Of a stretch of 32,615 nucleotides of DNA, positions 1 to 7,799 are shown piece by piece (position 1 is the first letter of the stretch; every line of letters starts with the position of its first letter). The stretch comes from an uncultured Clostridia bacterium (GTDB taxonomy: Bacteria; Bacillota; Clostridia; Peptostreptococcales; Anaerovoracaceae). The notes under the pieces were generated by a model. It saw only the letters and a list, made by a program, of their open reading frames with translations. It was not told where the DNA came from and searched no databases. Made by a program: the position numbers and the translations under genes. Where the stretch lies: the NCBI GenBank assembly GCA_944386595.1, contig CALXBQ010000014.1:1-32615 (forward strand). Reading direction: 5' to 3'.

Positions 1-1
1 C

Positions 2-2185
2 CAAATAACCTATGAACAAGGATTGTCCACCCAGGATACACTGCCATATAAGGAACCGGGCAGTATTATTCTGAAAGATTCTGCTTCCTTTACCATTATG
101 AGCGGTAAATACGAAGCAAGTGAAATCCGCTCCTGTTTTACCCGCCAGAGCGAAAATAAAATCCGGATTGTCGGCGGATATTATGATGCGGATCGGTCAA
201 AGGAACCGACGCTCACCGTTGTGGACGGCGTCAAAGCAATAGAGCTTGACGGAGATATTGGCTACAATCAATACGATCCGAACTATCCTTGGGCAGTTTA
301 TCCTATTGAGGAAGGGATACTGTCAGGAGAATCAAACAATCCTGTTTACAATGGAGCACCCATAGAACAAAACAGCGGCTTTAGCCTTAGTGGAGCAACC
401 GATATACAAAATTTTTATTATTGGTATAAGGCGCAGGGCGCAGAGGACAGCTCCTATGTTGCAGGTCTGCCTTCTGATGCCGGTGATTATACCATTAAGG
501 TCGGAGGACTTCATTTACGCACGAGTGGAAAAGAATATTACACCGAGTGTACCTTTGACCTGACGATTGCAAAAGCAGATCCGTCCTATACGGTTCCGAC
601 CGGCATTACTGCACAGGTGGGAAAACCTCTTTCTCCAGTGACACTGCCGGAAGGCTGGGCATGGAAAGACGAAAGCACCATTCCGCAGACCGAAGGAACA
701 CAAACCTATCCTGCGATCTTCACACCGGATGACACAGACAACTACAACACCGTGGAAACGGACATTTCTGTTGGGGTAGTAAACGAACCTGTTGTTCAGG
801 AATATGCAATAACCTTTGACGCAAACGGTGGTAGCGTAAGCCCATCCAGCGCCCAAACCAAAAACGGGAAGTTGGAAAGCCTGCCTACCCCGACACACGG
901 CGGTTATGACTTCCTCGGCTGGTACACGGAAGAAACTGGTGGAGAGAAAGTAACGACTGACACATTTTTTACGGAGAACTCCACCATCTACGCCCATTGG
1001 CAGAACATTCCTGTTATCGGCGTGAAACTGGACAAGACAAGCCTGACCATGCAGGAAACCGGCAGCGACACCCTGACAGCCACGGTGGAGCCGAGCAACG
1101 CTACAAATCCGGATGTGACCTGGAGCAGCAATAATCTAAGCGTTGCTACGGTAAACAACGGTGTTGTCACCGCAGTGGCTCCCGGTACCGCTACCATTAC
1201 CGCCACCGCAGATGGAAAATCTGCCACCTGTACAGTAACTGTAACCGCAAAACCTTCTCCGGACAGACCGGTCATAACCAGGCCATCCTCTTCCAGAATC
1301 TCAGGTGAGGACCGCTTCGAAACGGCTATGGAAACAGCGGATCAGCTGAAGAAGGAGCTGGGCGTTACTGAGTTCAGCGCCATAGTGGTAGCCTGCAGCG
1401 ACGATTTTGCTGATGCTCTCTCAGCTTCAGCCTTTGCTCATGAAAAAGAAGCCCCGATACTCGTCGTAAACGAAAATAACGAGGAGCGGGTGAAAGCATA
1501 CATCGAGCAGAACCTTGCCAAAGACGGCACAGTCTACATAATGGGAGGAAGTGCGGCGGTAACCGGAGGATTTGAGGACAGCCTGTCTGACTTCGATACT
1601 GTACGTTTTGCGGGAGACGACAGGTATGAAACCAACCTGAACACCCTGAAAGAGCTGAATCTTACAGGAAAGGAAGATATCATCATAGCATCGGGAAAGG
1701 ATTTTTCCGACGCGCTTTCGGCATCATCTACGGGATGCCCGATCATGATAGTGGGAGAAAGACTGACAGAGCCGCAGATTGCATTTCTGAAAACCCTTGG
1801 CGGAGATGATACATACTACATAGCAGGAGGAACTGCCGCGGTAAGTGAAGAAGTGGAAGAGCAGCTCCGCGCACTTAACGCCGGAAGTGTTAAGAGACTG
1901 GCAGGAGAGGACCGCTATGAGACCAGTATGCTGATAGCGGAAACCTTCTACGGAAGAGCCGGATCGGTATACATAGCATCGGGAGATGATTTCCCTGACG
2001 GGCTTACGGGCGGAGTTCTTGCAGGTTTGTCGGGAAACGGTAAAGGAGCGCCTCTGGTTCTGGTAAACAGGAATAATACGGAGAGGGCGGCAGAATACAT
2101 AGACGATGTGAACCCTCGAACGGTAAAGGCCATAGGAGGGAAGGCCGCAGTACCTGATGATGTGCTTAGGGCAGTGATACGATAG
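2..2185 (+). CDS. Cell-wall surface protein with InlB-type, Big2 and three CWB2 repeats (5' truncated by window edge)
   Basis: The reading frame is open to the left edge, so the true start and signal peptide lie outside; the first start codon in the window (TTG at 23) is probably internal. Numbering from that TTG: about residues 165-255 look like an MBG-type beta domain, about 263-330 are an InlB/Listeria-Bacteroides repeat (FDANGG, then GYDFLGWYT and YAHW), about 333-409 a Big2 Ig-like domain (VTWSSNN, GTATITATA), and from about 425 to the end three CWB2 repeats, each opening with R-[IFL]-[SA]-G-[ED]-DR-[FY]-ET. CWB2 triplets are known to bind anionic cell-wall polymer in clostridia, so the product should be surface-anchored through its C-terminus. 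Codon use changes sharply near base 1260 (see findings), suggesting a foreign N-terminal part joined to a native anchor. A terminator follows at 2271. The ligand or role of the outer domains cannot be told. Confidence 0.9.
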   Translation, partial: QITYEQGLSTQDTLPYKEPGSIILKDSASFTIMSGKYEASEIRSCFTRQSENKIRIVGGYYDADRSKEPTLTVVDGVKAIELDGDIGYNQYDPNYPWAVYPIEEGILSGESNNPVYNGAPIEQNSGFSLSGATDIQNFYYWYKAQGAEDSSYVAGLPSDAGDYTIKVGGLHLRTSGKEYYTECTFDLTIAKADPSYTVPTGITAQVGKPLSPVTLPEGWAWKDESTIPQTEGTQTYPAIFTPDDTDNYNTVETDISVGVVNEPVVQEYAITFDANGGSVSPSSAQTKNGKLESLPTPTHGGYDFLGWYTEETGGEKVTTDTFFTENSTIYAHWQNIPVIGVKLDKTSLTMQETGSDTLTATVEPSNATNPDVTWSSNNLSVATVNNGVVTAVAPGTATITATADGKSATCTVTVTAKPSPDRPVITRPSSSRISGEDRFETAMETADQLKKELGVTEFSAIVVACSDDFADALSASAFAHEKEAPILVVNENNEERVKAYIEQNLAKDGTVYIMGGSAAVTGGFEDSLSDFDTVRFAGDDRYETNLNTLKELNLTGKEDIIIASGKDFSDALSASSTGCPIMIVGERLTEPQIAFLKTLGGDDTYYIAGGTAAVSEEVEEQLRALNAGSVKRLAGEDRYETSMLIAETFYGRAGSVYIASGDDFPDGLTGGVLAGLSGNGKGAPLVLVNRNNTERAAEYIDDVNPRTVKAIGGKAAVPDDVLRAVIR

Positions 2186-2483
2186 GAGCCGGTATGAGGG
2201 CATTATCCTGAACAGGTGAAGAAACGTGAAATAGGGTAGTAAATTTACCCCCGGATGCAGACAAAAGAAGAAAACAGGTATAACAGATCTGTTATACCTG
2301 TTTTGTATTTTTTCAGAGAAAGAGGGTTAAAATCACTACCCTTTTTGAGGGAAGAAGATGTCATACCGGATAACGCAGCTTCCTATTCCCGAGGCGATAT
2401 TAGATCGCACCGGCCTCGGCACCTTTGGCCGGGCCCGCAGCAGCGTTTGGCGATACTTATTTAGTACAATTATGCAAATATCC
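2186..2483. other. Spacer between surface protein and citrate operon
   Basis: This gap holds the terminator at 2271-2313, a weak inverted repeat GGGTA/TACCC near 2233-2251, and a second perfect 6-bp GC inverted repeat (CCGGCC at 2410-2415, GGCCGG at 2427-2432) without a following T-run. A 69-codon open frame at 2255-2464 lacks a ribosome site, runs through the terminator and resembles nothing, so I do not call a gene. Confidence 0.6.
2271..2313 (+). terminator. Rho-independent terminator after the surface protein
   Basis: A perfect palindrome spans 2271-2304 (arms AAAACAGGTATAACAGA and its complement meeting in the middle), followed by GTATTTTTT. The T-run on the plus strand ends transcription from the surface-protein gene. 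Confidence 0.85.
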
Positions 2484-2512
2484 TTGACTTCTTGCATACG
2501 ATAAGGTATACT
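2484..2512 (+). promoter_or_regulatory. Sigma-A promoter of the citrate/2-oxoglutarate operon
   Basis: TTGACT at 2484-2489, a 17-base spacer and TATACT at 2507-2512 form a near-consensus promoter. The start would fall near 2519, giving a leader of about 55 bases that ends in the AGGAGG-like site before the ATG at 2574. Confidence 0.85.
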
Positions 2513-2519
2513 GGTATAC
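2506..2519. promoter_or_regulatory. Probable GntR-family operator GTATAC-TG-GTATAC
   Basis: Two self-complementary GTATAC hexamers (2506-2511 and 2514-2519) separated by TG cover the -10 box and the transcription start. FadR/FCD-type GntR proteins often bind short TNGTNNNACNA-like or GTATAC-containing palindromes, and the second gene of the operon encodes such a protein. Autoregulation by that protein is my inference. Confidence 0.55.
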
Positions 2520-2573
2520 ACACCTGAAAAGGGTGAATGATATAGAAGATACGCAGGAAAAGGAGGTCATGGA

Positions 2574-3932
2574 ATGCTGGAGCTTTCGAGGAAAAGCAAC
2601 CTGTTAGAGGAATCGGACTTTAAGTATCCTCTGCAGGATGTCGAGAAACCGAATCTTTACAGACAGATTTATAACTACGATGAAATTCCGAAGGTCGGAT
2701 TTAACCACAGAAGAGTGCCGATGAACATGCCTGAGGATATATGGATTACAGACACGTCATTCAGAGACGGTCAGCAGTCCATGGAGCCTTACACGGTAGA
2801 GCAGATAGTGGATCTGTATAAGCTGATGGCAAAGCTGGGAGGGCCTTACGGAATCATTCGCCAGTCGGAGTTCTTCATATACACTGAAAGAGACAGGAAG
2901 GCAGTGGAAAAGTGCATGGAGCTGGGCTATACGTTTCCGGAGATAACCACCTGGATCCGCGCTAATAAGAAGGACTTCAGGATGGTGAAGGAGCTGGGAA
3001 TAAAGGAGACGGGTATACTGGTATCCTGCAGCGACTATCATATTTTCAATAAGATGCACATGACACGCAGACAGGTGGTGGATTACTACATGGAAACCAT
3101 CAGCGACGCCTTCGAGGCGGGAGTGGTGCCCAGGTGTCATCTGGAGGACATAACCAGAGCGGATTTCTACGGCTTTGTGGTACCGTTTGTAAACGAAATA
3201 ATGAACCTGTCGAAGGAGGCGGGCATTCCGGTGAAGATAAGAGCCTGTGATACCATGGGATACGGAGTGCCGTATACGGAGGCAGCCCTTCCGCGGAGCG
3301 TAGCCGGTATAATGTACGGACTTCAGCATTACTCCGGAGTTCCCAGTGAAATGCTGGAGTGGCACGGTCACAACGATTTCTATAAGGCCGTGGCTAACGC
3401 TTCCACCGCCTGGCTGTACGGGGCTTCAGCGGTTAACTGTTCCCTTCTCGGAATAGGAGAGAGGACGGGAAACGTGCCCCTGGAGGCTATGGTATTTGAA
3501 TACGCGTCCCTGCGAGGCTCCCTTGACGGTATGGATCCGACTGCAGTTACGGAAATCGCCAGGTACTTCAGAGACGAGATGGGATATGAAATTCCGCCTA
3601 TGACTCCTTTCGTGGGAGAAAACTTTAACGTGACGAAAGCCGGAATCCACGCTGACGGTCTGATGAAGGACGAGGAGATATATAACATATTCAATACCAG
3701 AAAAATTTTAAACCGTGCCCCTGGAGTAGCTATATCCAATACCAGCGGCCTTGCCGGAATAGCTTACTGGATAAACGAGCACTACGGCCTTGCCGGAAGC
3801 GACATGGTAACCAAGGACAGCGATATGGTAAAGAGGCTGAAGGAATGGGTGGACGAGATGTATTCAGACGGCCGAACCACGTGCCTTTCCAACAGAGAGT
3901 TAGAGGATAAGATAGAGGAGCTCAGAAAATGA
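2574..3932 (+). CDS. Re-citrate synthase (homocitrate/isopropylmalate synthase family)
   Basis: This 452-aa HMGL-like TIM barrel joins oxaloacetate and acetyl-CoA to give citrate with Re-face stereochemistry, the route used by some anaerobes that lack the ordinary Si enzyme. The DRE-TIM family motifs are visible: TDTSFRDGQQS with R64 and D65 in strand 1, CDTMGYG, and the metal-binding pair H264/H266 in LEWHGHND. The C-terminal LeuA allosteric domain of true isopropylmalate synthases is missing, and length and sequence style match the characterised Clostridium kluyveri enzyme type. The ATG is preceded by AAGGAGG. It is first in an operon, overlaps the GntR gene by 4 bases, and is followed by aconitase and isocitrate dehydrogenase, which strongly supports citrate rather than isopropylmalate as product. 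The alternative is a homocitrate-synthase-like enzyme, which the context makes unlikely. Confidence 0.86.
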   Translation: MLELSRKSNLLEESDFKYPLQDVEKPNLYRQIYNYDEIPKVGFNHRRVPMNMPEDIWITDTSFRDGQQSMEPYTVEQIVDLYKLMAKLGGPYGIIRQSEFFIYTERDRKAVEKCMELGYTFPEITTWIRANKKDFRMVKELGIKETGILVSCSDYHIFNKMHMTRRQVVDYYMETISDAFEAGVVPRCHLEDITRADFYGFVVPFVNEIMNLSKEAGIPVKIRACDTMGYGVPYTEAALPRSVAGIMYGLQHYSGVPSEMLEWHGHNDFYKAVANASTAWLYGASAVNCSLLGIGERTGNVPLEAMVFEYASLRGSLDGMDPTAVTEIARYFRDEMGYEIPPMTPFVGENFNVTKAGIHADGLMKDEEIYNIFNTRKILNRAPGVAISNTSGLAGIAYWINEHYGLAGSDMVTKDSDMVKRLKEWVDEMYSDGRTTCLSNRELEDKIEELRK

Positions 3933-4597
3933 TAGAGTATAAAAATGTGTCACTGGCAAATCAGGTTTACGATGAGCTGGAGCTGAAGATTTTGAGCGGA
4001 GCCCTGCCAAAAGGCGAAATCCTTACGGAAAAGAAGCTTTCCCAGGAGATGGGAGTGAGCCGCACGCCTATCAGGGAAGCCCTGAGCAGGCTCGTCTTCG
4101 AGAGGCTCATAAAGGAAACTCAGACGGGAAACATAGTCATAGGAATATCTGATAAGGACGTAGACGACGCCTTTGAGGTGAAGCGCAGGATCGAAATCCT
4201 GGCGACCAGGTGGGCGTGCGAGAATATTACGGAGAAAGGACTCGCAGAGCTGGAAAGCATCGTCGATCAGCAGGAATTCTTTGCTCACAAGGGCGATACC
4301 TTCAAGGTCAGGGATTTTGATACGGAATTTCACGATGTGATATACAGGGAGTGCGGAAGCTCGGTGCTGGAAGGAGTTCTCTCACCGATACACCATAAGC
4401 TGATGAAATTCAGGCGGGCTTCGCTGGAGATAGAGCACCGGATCATGGATTCCGTACAGGAGCACCGGGGAATATACGAGGCTATAAAGGCCGGTGAAGC
4501 CGACAAAGTGGACAGCCTTATGCTGATTCACCTGGAACACGCGTACAACAGCATAGTGGAAGTAACCCGCAAGACAGGCGGGACGGAGGAAATATAG
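3929..4597 (+). CDS. GntR-family transcriptional regulator, FCD (FadR-type) subfamily
   Basis: The 222-aa protein has an N-terminal winged helix (about residues 8-72, with the typical VYDELELKILSGALPKG and GVSRTPIREALSRL elements) and an all-helical FCD effector domain (about 80-210). FCD metal-ligand positions appear filled (D in RDFDTEFH, and later H residues in QEHRGIYEAI and IHLEHA), as in members that sense organic acids. It overlaps the citrate synthase by ATGA and abuts aconitase, so it is translated with the enzymes it probably controls. A regulator placed inside its own target operon, with a GTATAC-TG-GTATAC site over the promoter, suggests feedback by citrate, isocitrate or a related acid; the ligand is not shown by the sequence. 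Confidence 0.9.
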   Translation: MIEYKNVSLANQVYDELELKILSGALPKGEILTEKKLSQEMGVSRTPIREALSRLVFERLIKETQTGNIVIGISDKDVDDAFEVKRRIEILATRWACENITEKGLAELESIVDQQEFFAHKGDTFKVRDFDTEFHDVIYRECGSSVLEGVLSPIHHKLMKFRRASLEIEHRIMDSVQEHRGIYEAIKAGEADKVDSLMLIHLEHAYNSIVEVTRKTGGTEEI

Positions 4598-6541
4598 ATG
4601 GGACTGACTATAGCGGAGAAGATTATAAAAGAGCACCTCAGAGCAGGTGAGATGAGAAAGGGAGAAGAAATAGCCCTTAAGATAGATCAGACTCTGACTC
4701 AGGACGCCACGGGGACCATGGCTTATCTGGAGTTCGAAACCATGGGAATACCGCGGGTCAGGACGGAGCTGTCGGCGGCGTATATAGATCACAATACACT
4801 GCAGTCTGGATTTATGAATGCAGATGATCACCGGTTCATACGGTCCATGGCAAAGAAATACGGCCTTTACTTTTCGAGGCCCGGAAACGGCATCTGTCAC
4901 CAGGTTCATCTGGAGAGGTTCGGAAAACCGGGAAAGACGCTAATCGGCTCTGACAGCCATACTCCTACGGGAGGAGGAATCGGAATGCTGGCCATGGGAG
5001 CAGGAGGCCTTGACGTGGCAGTGGCCATGGGAGGCGGCGCTTATCACATTACCATGCCGAAGATGATTAAAGTAGAGCTTACGGGAAAGCTGAGACCTTT
5101 CGTTACGGCAAAAGACGTCAGCCTGGAGCTTCTGCGGCGCATTTCCGTAAAAGGCGGAGTGGGGGCCATCATAGAGTGGGGCGGCGAAGGCGTGAAGACT
5201 TTGTCCGTTCCTGAGAGAGCCACCATCACCAACATGGGAACGGAAACAGGAGCCACCACGTCAATATTTCCGTCCGATGAGGTGACGAGAGAGTTTTTAA
5301 AGGCAGAAGGCAGAGAAGAGGACTGGGTGGAGCTTTTAAGCGATGACGATGCGGTATACGATCAGGTGATAGAGATGGATCTTTCTTCCCTGGAGCCTCT
5401 CATCGCATGCCCTCACAGCCCGGATAACGTCGTAAAGGTTTCGGAGCTTAAGGACGTGAAGGTGGATCAGGTCTGCATCGGCTCATGCACCAATTCGTCC
5501 CTTTACGACATGCTGAAGGTGGCGGAGATTCTGAAAGGCCGGGTTATAAATCCCGACGTCAGCCTGTCGATTTCTCCCGGATCGAAGCAGGTTCTCTCCA
5601 TGCTGGCAGACTGCGGAGCCCTGTCGGATATTCTGGCTGCAGGAGCCAGAGTTCTGGAATGCGCCTGCGGGCCTTGCATAGGTATGGGCTTTTCTCCTAA
5701 TTCGGGCGGAGTTTCCCTGAGGACCTTTAATAGAAATTTTGAAGGAAGATCGGGCACCGCAGACGGACAGGTATACCTGGTATCGCCGGAAACTGCGGCG
5801 GCATCGGCTCTGACCGGATATATAACCGATCCGACGACTTTGGGAGAAGAAATAAGAGTAAGGATGCCGGAAGAATTTAAAATAGACGATTCTGCCATAG
5901 AACCGCCGCTTCCGGAAGAGGAGGCTGCCGGAGTGGAAATTCTGAGAGGCCCCAACATAAAGCCGTTTCCTGAAGGGGAGCCCCTCTCAGGCGAGTTTAA
6001 GGCAGAGCTCATACTGAAGGTGGGTGACAACATCACCACGGATCACATCATGCCGGCAGGATCGAAGATTCTTCCGTACAGATCCAATATTCCTCACCTG
6101 TCTCAGTACTGCTTCGGAGTTTGCGACGAGACATTTTCTGAGAGAGCCAAAGCCGCAGGCCGCAGCATAATCTTAGGCGGCTCCAACTACGGACAGGGCT
6201 CATCCAGAGAGCATGCTGCACTGGTTCCCCTGTATCTGGGCGTCAGAGTGGTGATTGCAAAGAGCTTCGCGCGCATCCACAGGGCGAACCTCATAAACGC
6301 GGGAATACTGCCTTTGACCCTGAAAACCCCGGAGGACTACGATCTGCTGAACCGGGGAGACACTCTGAAGATTACGGATATACTCGGCGGCCTTGATTCC
6401 GGAGAGTTCACCCTTAAGGACGTGACGAACGGAAGGACGCTGCTGCTGGAGGGAGACTTTACAGAGCGGCAGAAAGCCATACTGAAGGCGGGCGGCCTTT
6501 TGAAGTACGTGGCAGCAGAAGAGCATGAGAGGAACGAATGA
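4598..6541 (+). CDS. Aconitate hydratase, short (about 640-aa) type
   Basis: This enzyme interconverts citrate and isocitrate through a [4Fe-4S] cluster. Cluster ligands are C293 (CIGSCTN) and C357 and C360 (CACGPC, residues 355-360). DSHTPTGGGIGMLAMG lies in the N-terminal half, and the C-terminal swivel domain carries GDNITTDHIMPAGSK and GGSNYGQGSSREHAAL. At 647 aa it belongs to the compact bacterial aconitase class, not the roughly 900-aa AcnA or AcnB. The ATG follows the GntR stop codon directly and has GGAGGA eight bases upstream. The gene end overlaps the region of the next start, so the four enzymes and regulator form one transcript. The nearby citrate synthase and isocitrate dehydrogenase rule out isopropylmalate isomerase, which would also normally be split into two subunits. 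Confidence 0.95.
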   Translation: MGLTIAEKIIKEHLRAGEMRKGEEIALKIDQTLTQDATGTMAYLEFETMGIPRVRTELSAAYIDHNTLQSGFMNADDHRFIRSMAKKYGLYFSRPGNGICHQVHLERFGKPGKTLIGSDSHTPTGGGIGMLAMGAGGLDVAVAMGGGAYHITMPKMIKVELTGKLRPFVTAKDVSLELLRRISVKGGVGAIIEWGGEGVKTLSVPERATITNMGTETGATTSIFPSDEVTREFLKAEGREEDWVELLSDDDAVYDQVIEMDLSSLEPLIACPHSPDNVVKVSELKDVKVDQVCIGSCTNSSLYDMLKVAEILKGRVINPDVSLSISPGSKQVLSMLADCGALSDILAAGARVLECACGPCIGMGFSPNSGGVSLRTFNRNFEGRSGTADGQVYLVSPETAAASALTGYITDPTTLGEEIRVRMPEEFKIDDSAIEPPLPEEEAAGVEILRGPNIKPFPEGEPLSGEFKAELILKVGDNITTDHIMPAGSKILPYRSNIPHLSQYCFGVCDETFSERAKAAGRSIILGGSNYGQGSSREHAALVPLYLGVRVVIAKSFARIHRANLINAGILPLTLKTPEDYDLLNRGDTLKITDILGGLDSGEFTLKDVTNGRTLLLEGDFTERQKAILKAGGLLKYVAAEEHERNE

Positions 6542-6542
6542 T

Positions 6543-7709
6543 ATGGACGATAGAAAGTATATAGATGAAGCCGTAAACTCCTTCCGGGTTCTTTTAGAGG
6601 AGCAGCTCAGGCGGCAGGACGAGATGACAAAGGGTGAAGCCTGCGGAGCTGAAGAGGGACACGCCGGAAAGACCGGAAAGCCAGGACCCGTAGTCATAGG
6701 AATCGCTCCGGGAGACGGAATCGGAACGGTTATAATGGCAGAAGCCGAGAAGGTTCTGCGTAAGCTTCTGGCGGACGAGCTGGATTCCGGAAAGGCGGAG
6801 CTTCGGCATATCGGCGGGCTCACATTGGAAAACCGTCTGGCAAAGGGCGCCGCCGTGCCTAAAGACGTTCTGGATGAGATAAAAAAATGCGACGTTCTGC
6901 TTAAAGGGCCGACCACCACGCCAAAGGGCGGAAGCCTGGAAAGCGCCAACGTGACGCTGCGCCGGGAACTGGATCTCTTCGCGAACATCAGGCCGGTTCA
7001 GGTGCCGGAAGAAGACATAAACTGGATGTTCTTCCGGGAAAACACAGAAGGCGAGTACGTTCTGGGAAGCCGCGGGATTGAAATTCCCGGAAAGCTCTCC
7101 ATGGACTTTAAGGTGACGACGGACGCCGGAACCAGGAGAATCGCCCGTGCGGCCTTTGATTATGCGAAGGGAAGCGGAAAGACGAAGGTGGCAATCGTAA
7201 CCAAGGCCAACATCATGAAAAAGACCGACGGAAATTTCTCCCGGATATGCCACGAGGTAGCAGAGGATTACCCCGGCATCGAAGCAGACGACTGGTACAT
7301 AGACATCATGACGGCTAACCTTCTGAACCCGGCGGTGAGAAAGGATTTTCAGGTCTTTCTCATGCCGAACCTTTACGGAGACATACTGACTGATGAAGCA
7401 GCTGAAATCCAGGGCGGCGTGGGAACGGCCGGAAGCGCCAACACGGGAGAGAGATACGCCATGTTCGAGGCTGTCCACGGCTCGGCCCCGAGAATGGTAG
7501 AAGAAGGTCTCGCCGAATACGCGAACCCTGCCAGCATACTGAAAGCCTGCGAAATGATGCTGCGTCACACAGGATTTACAGATAAGGCGGACGCGCTGGC
7601 GAAAGCTCTGCACACCTGCCTCGAGAAAGAAAAAGCCGTAGTGGTGACGGGAACTGTTGACGGTGCAAAGGCCGCGGACTTCGGCGACTACGTGCTGTCG
7701 AAGCTTTAA
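6543..7709 (+). CDS. Isocitrate dehydrogenase (isocitrate/isopropylmalate dehydrogenase family)
   Basis: It oxidises and decarboxylates isocitrate to 2-oxoglutarate, closing the oxidative half-pathway of this operon. Family features include IGIAPGDGIG, KGPTTTPKGG, the FRENTEGEY substrate loop, KVTTDAGTRRIARAAFDYA, the TKANIMKKTDG catalytic lysine region and the D-pair in NLYGDILTDEAAE. I chose ATG 6543 because AGAGG lies ten bases upstream; an ATG at 6525 is in frame but has no good ribosome site. About 45 hydrophilic residues precede the fold, longer than usual. The segment after VHGSAP reads RMVEEG where many NAD enzymes show an acidic residue, so cofactor preference cannot be read confidently. 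No clear terminator follows within 90 bases. Confidence 0.9.
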   Translation: MDDRKYIDEAVNSFRVLLEEQLRRQDEMTKGEACGAEEGHAGKTGKPGPVVIGIAPGDGIGTVIMAEAEKVLRKLLADELDSGKAELRHIGGLTLENRLAKGAAVPKDVLDEIKKCDVLLKGPTTTPKGGSLESANVTLRRELDLFANIRPVQVPEEDINWMFFRENTEGEYVLGSRGIEIPGKLSMDFKVTTDAGTRRIARAAFDYAKGSGKTKVAIVTKANIMKKTDGNFSRICHEVAEDYPGIEADDWYIDIMTANLLNPAVRKDFQVFLMPNLYGDILTDEAAEIQGGVGTAGSANTGERYAMFEAVHGSAPRMVEEGLAEYANPASILKACEMMLRHTGFTDKADALAKALHTCLEKEKAVVVTGTVDGAKAADFGDYVLSKL

Positions 7710-7749
7710 GACTGAGACCTGTGCGGCATTGGCAGAGCAGGGCGTTTCT

Positions 7750-7789
7750 CATTGAAAATTTTGTACGCAAACGGAAAAAATATTCAATG
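7750..7789. repeat. AT-rich inverted repeat upstream of the ATPase gene
   Basis: Arms CATTGAAAATTTT (7750-7762) and AAAATATTCAATG (7777-7789) pair over 13 positions with one mismatch around a 14-base loop and end at the ribosome site of the gene at 7800. No GC core or T-run is present, so a terminator is unlikely; it could be an operator or a leader structure. Confidence 0.5.
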
Positions 7790-7799
7790 AGGAACAGGC

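Noticed and set aside
2255..2464. 69-codon plus-strand ORF after the surface protein
   Set aside because: It runs through a perfect terminator palindrome, has no ribosome site and shows no protein-like pattern.
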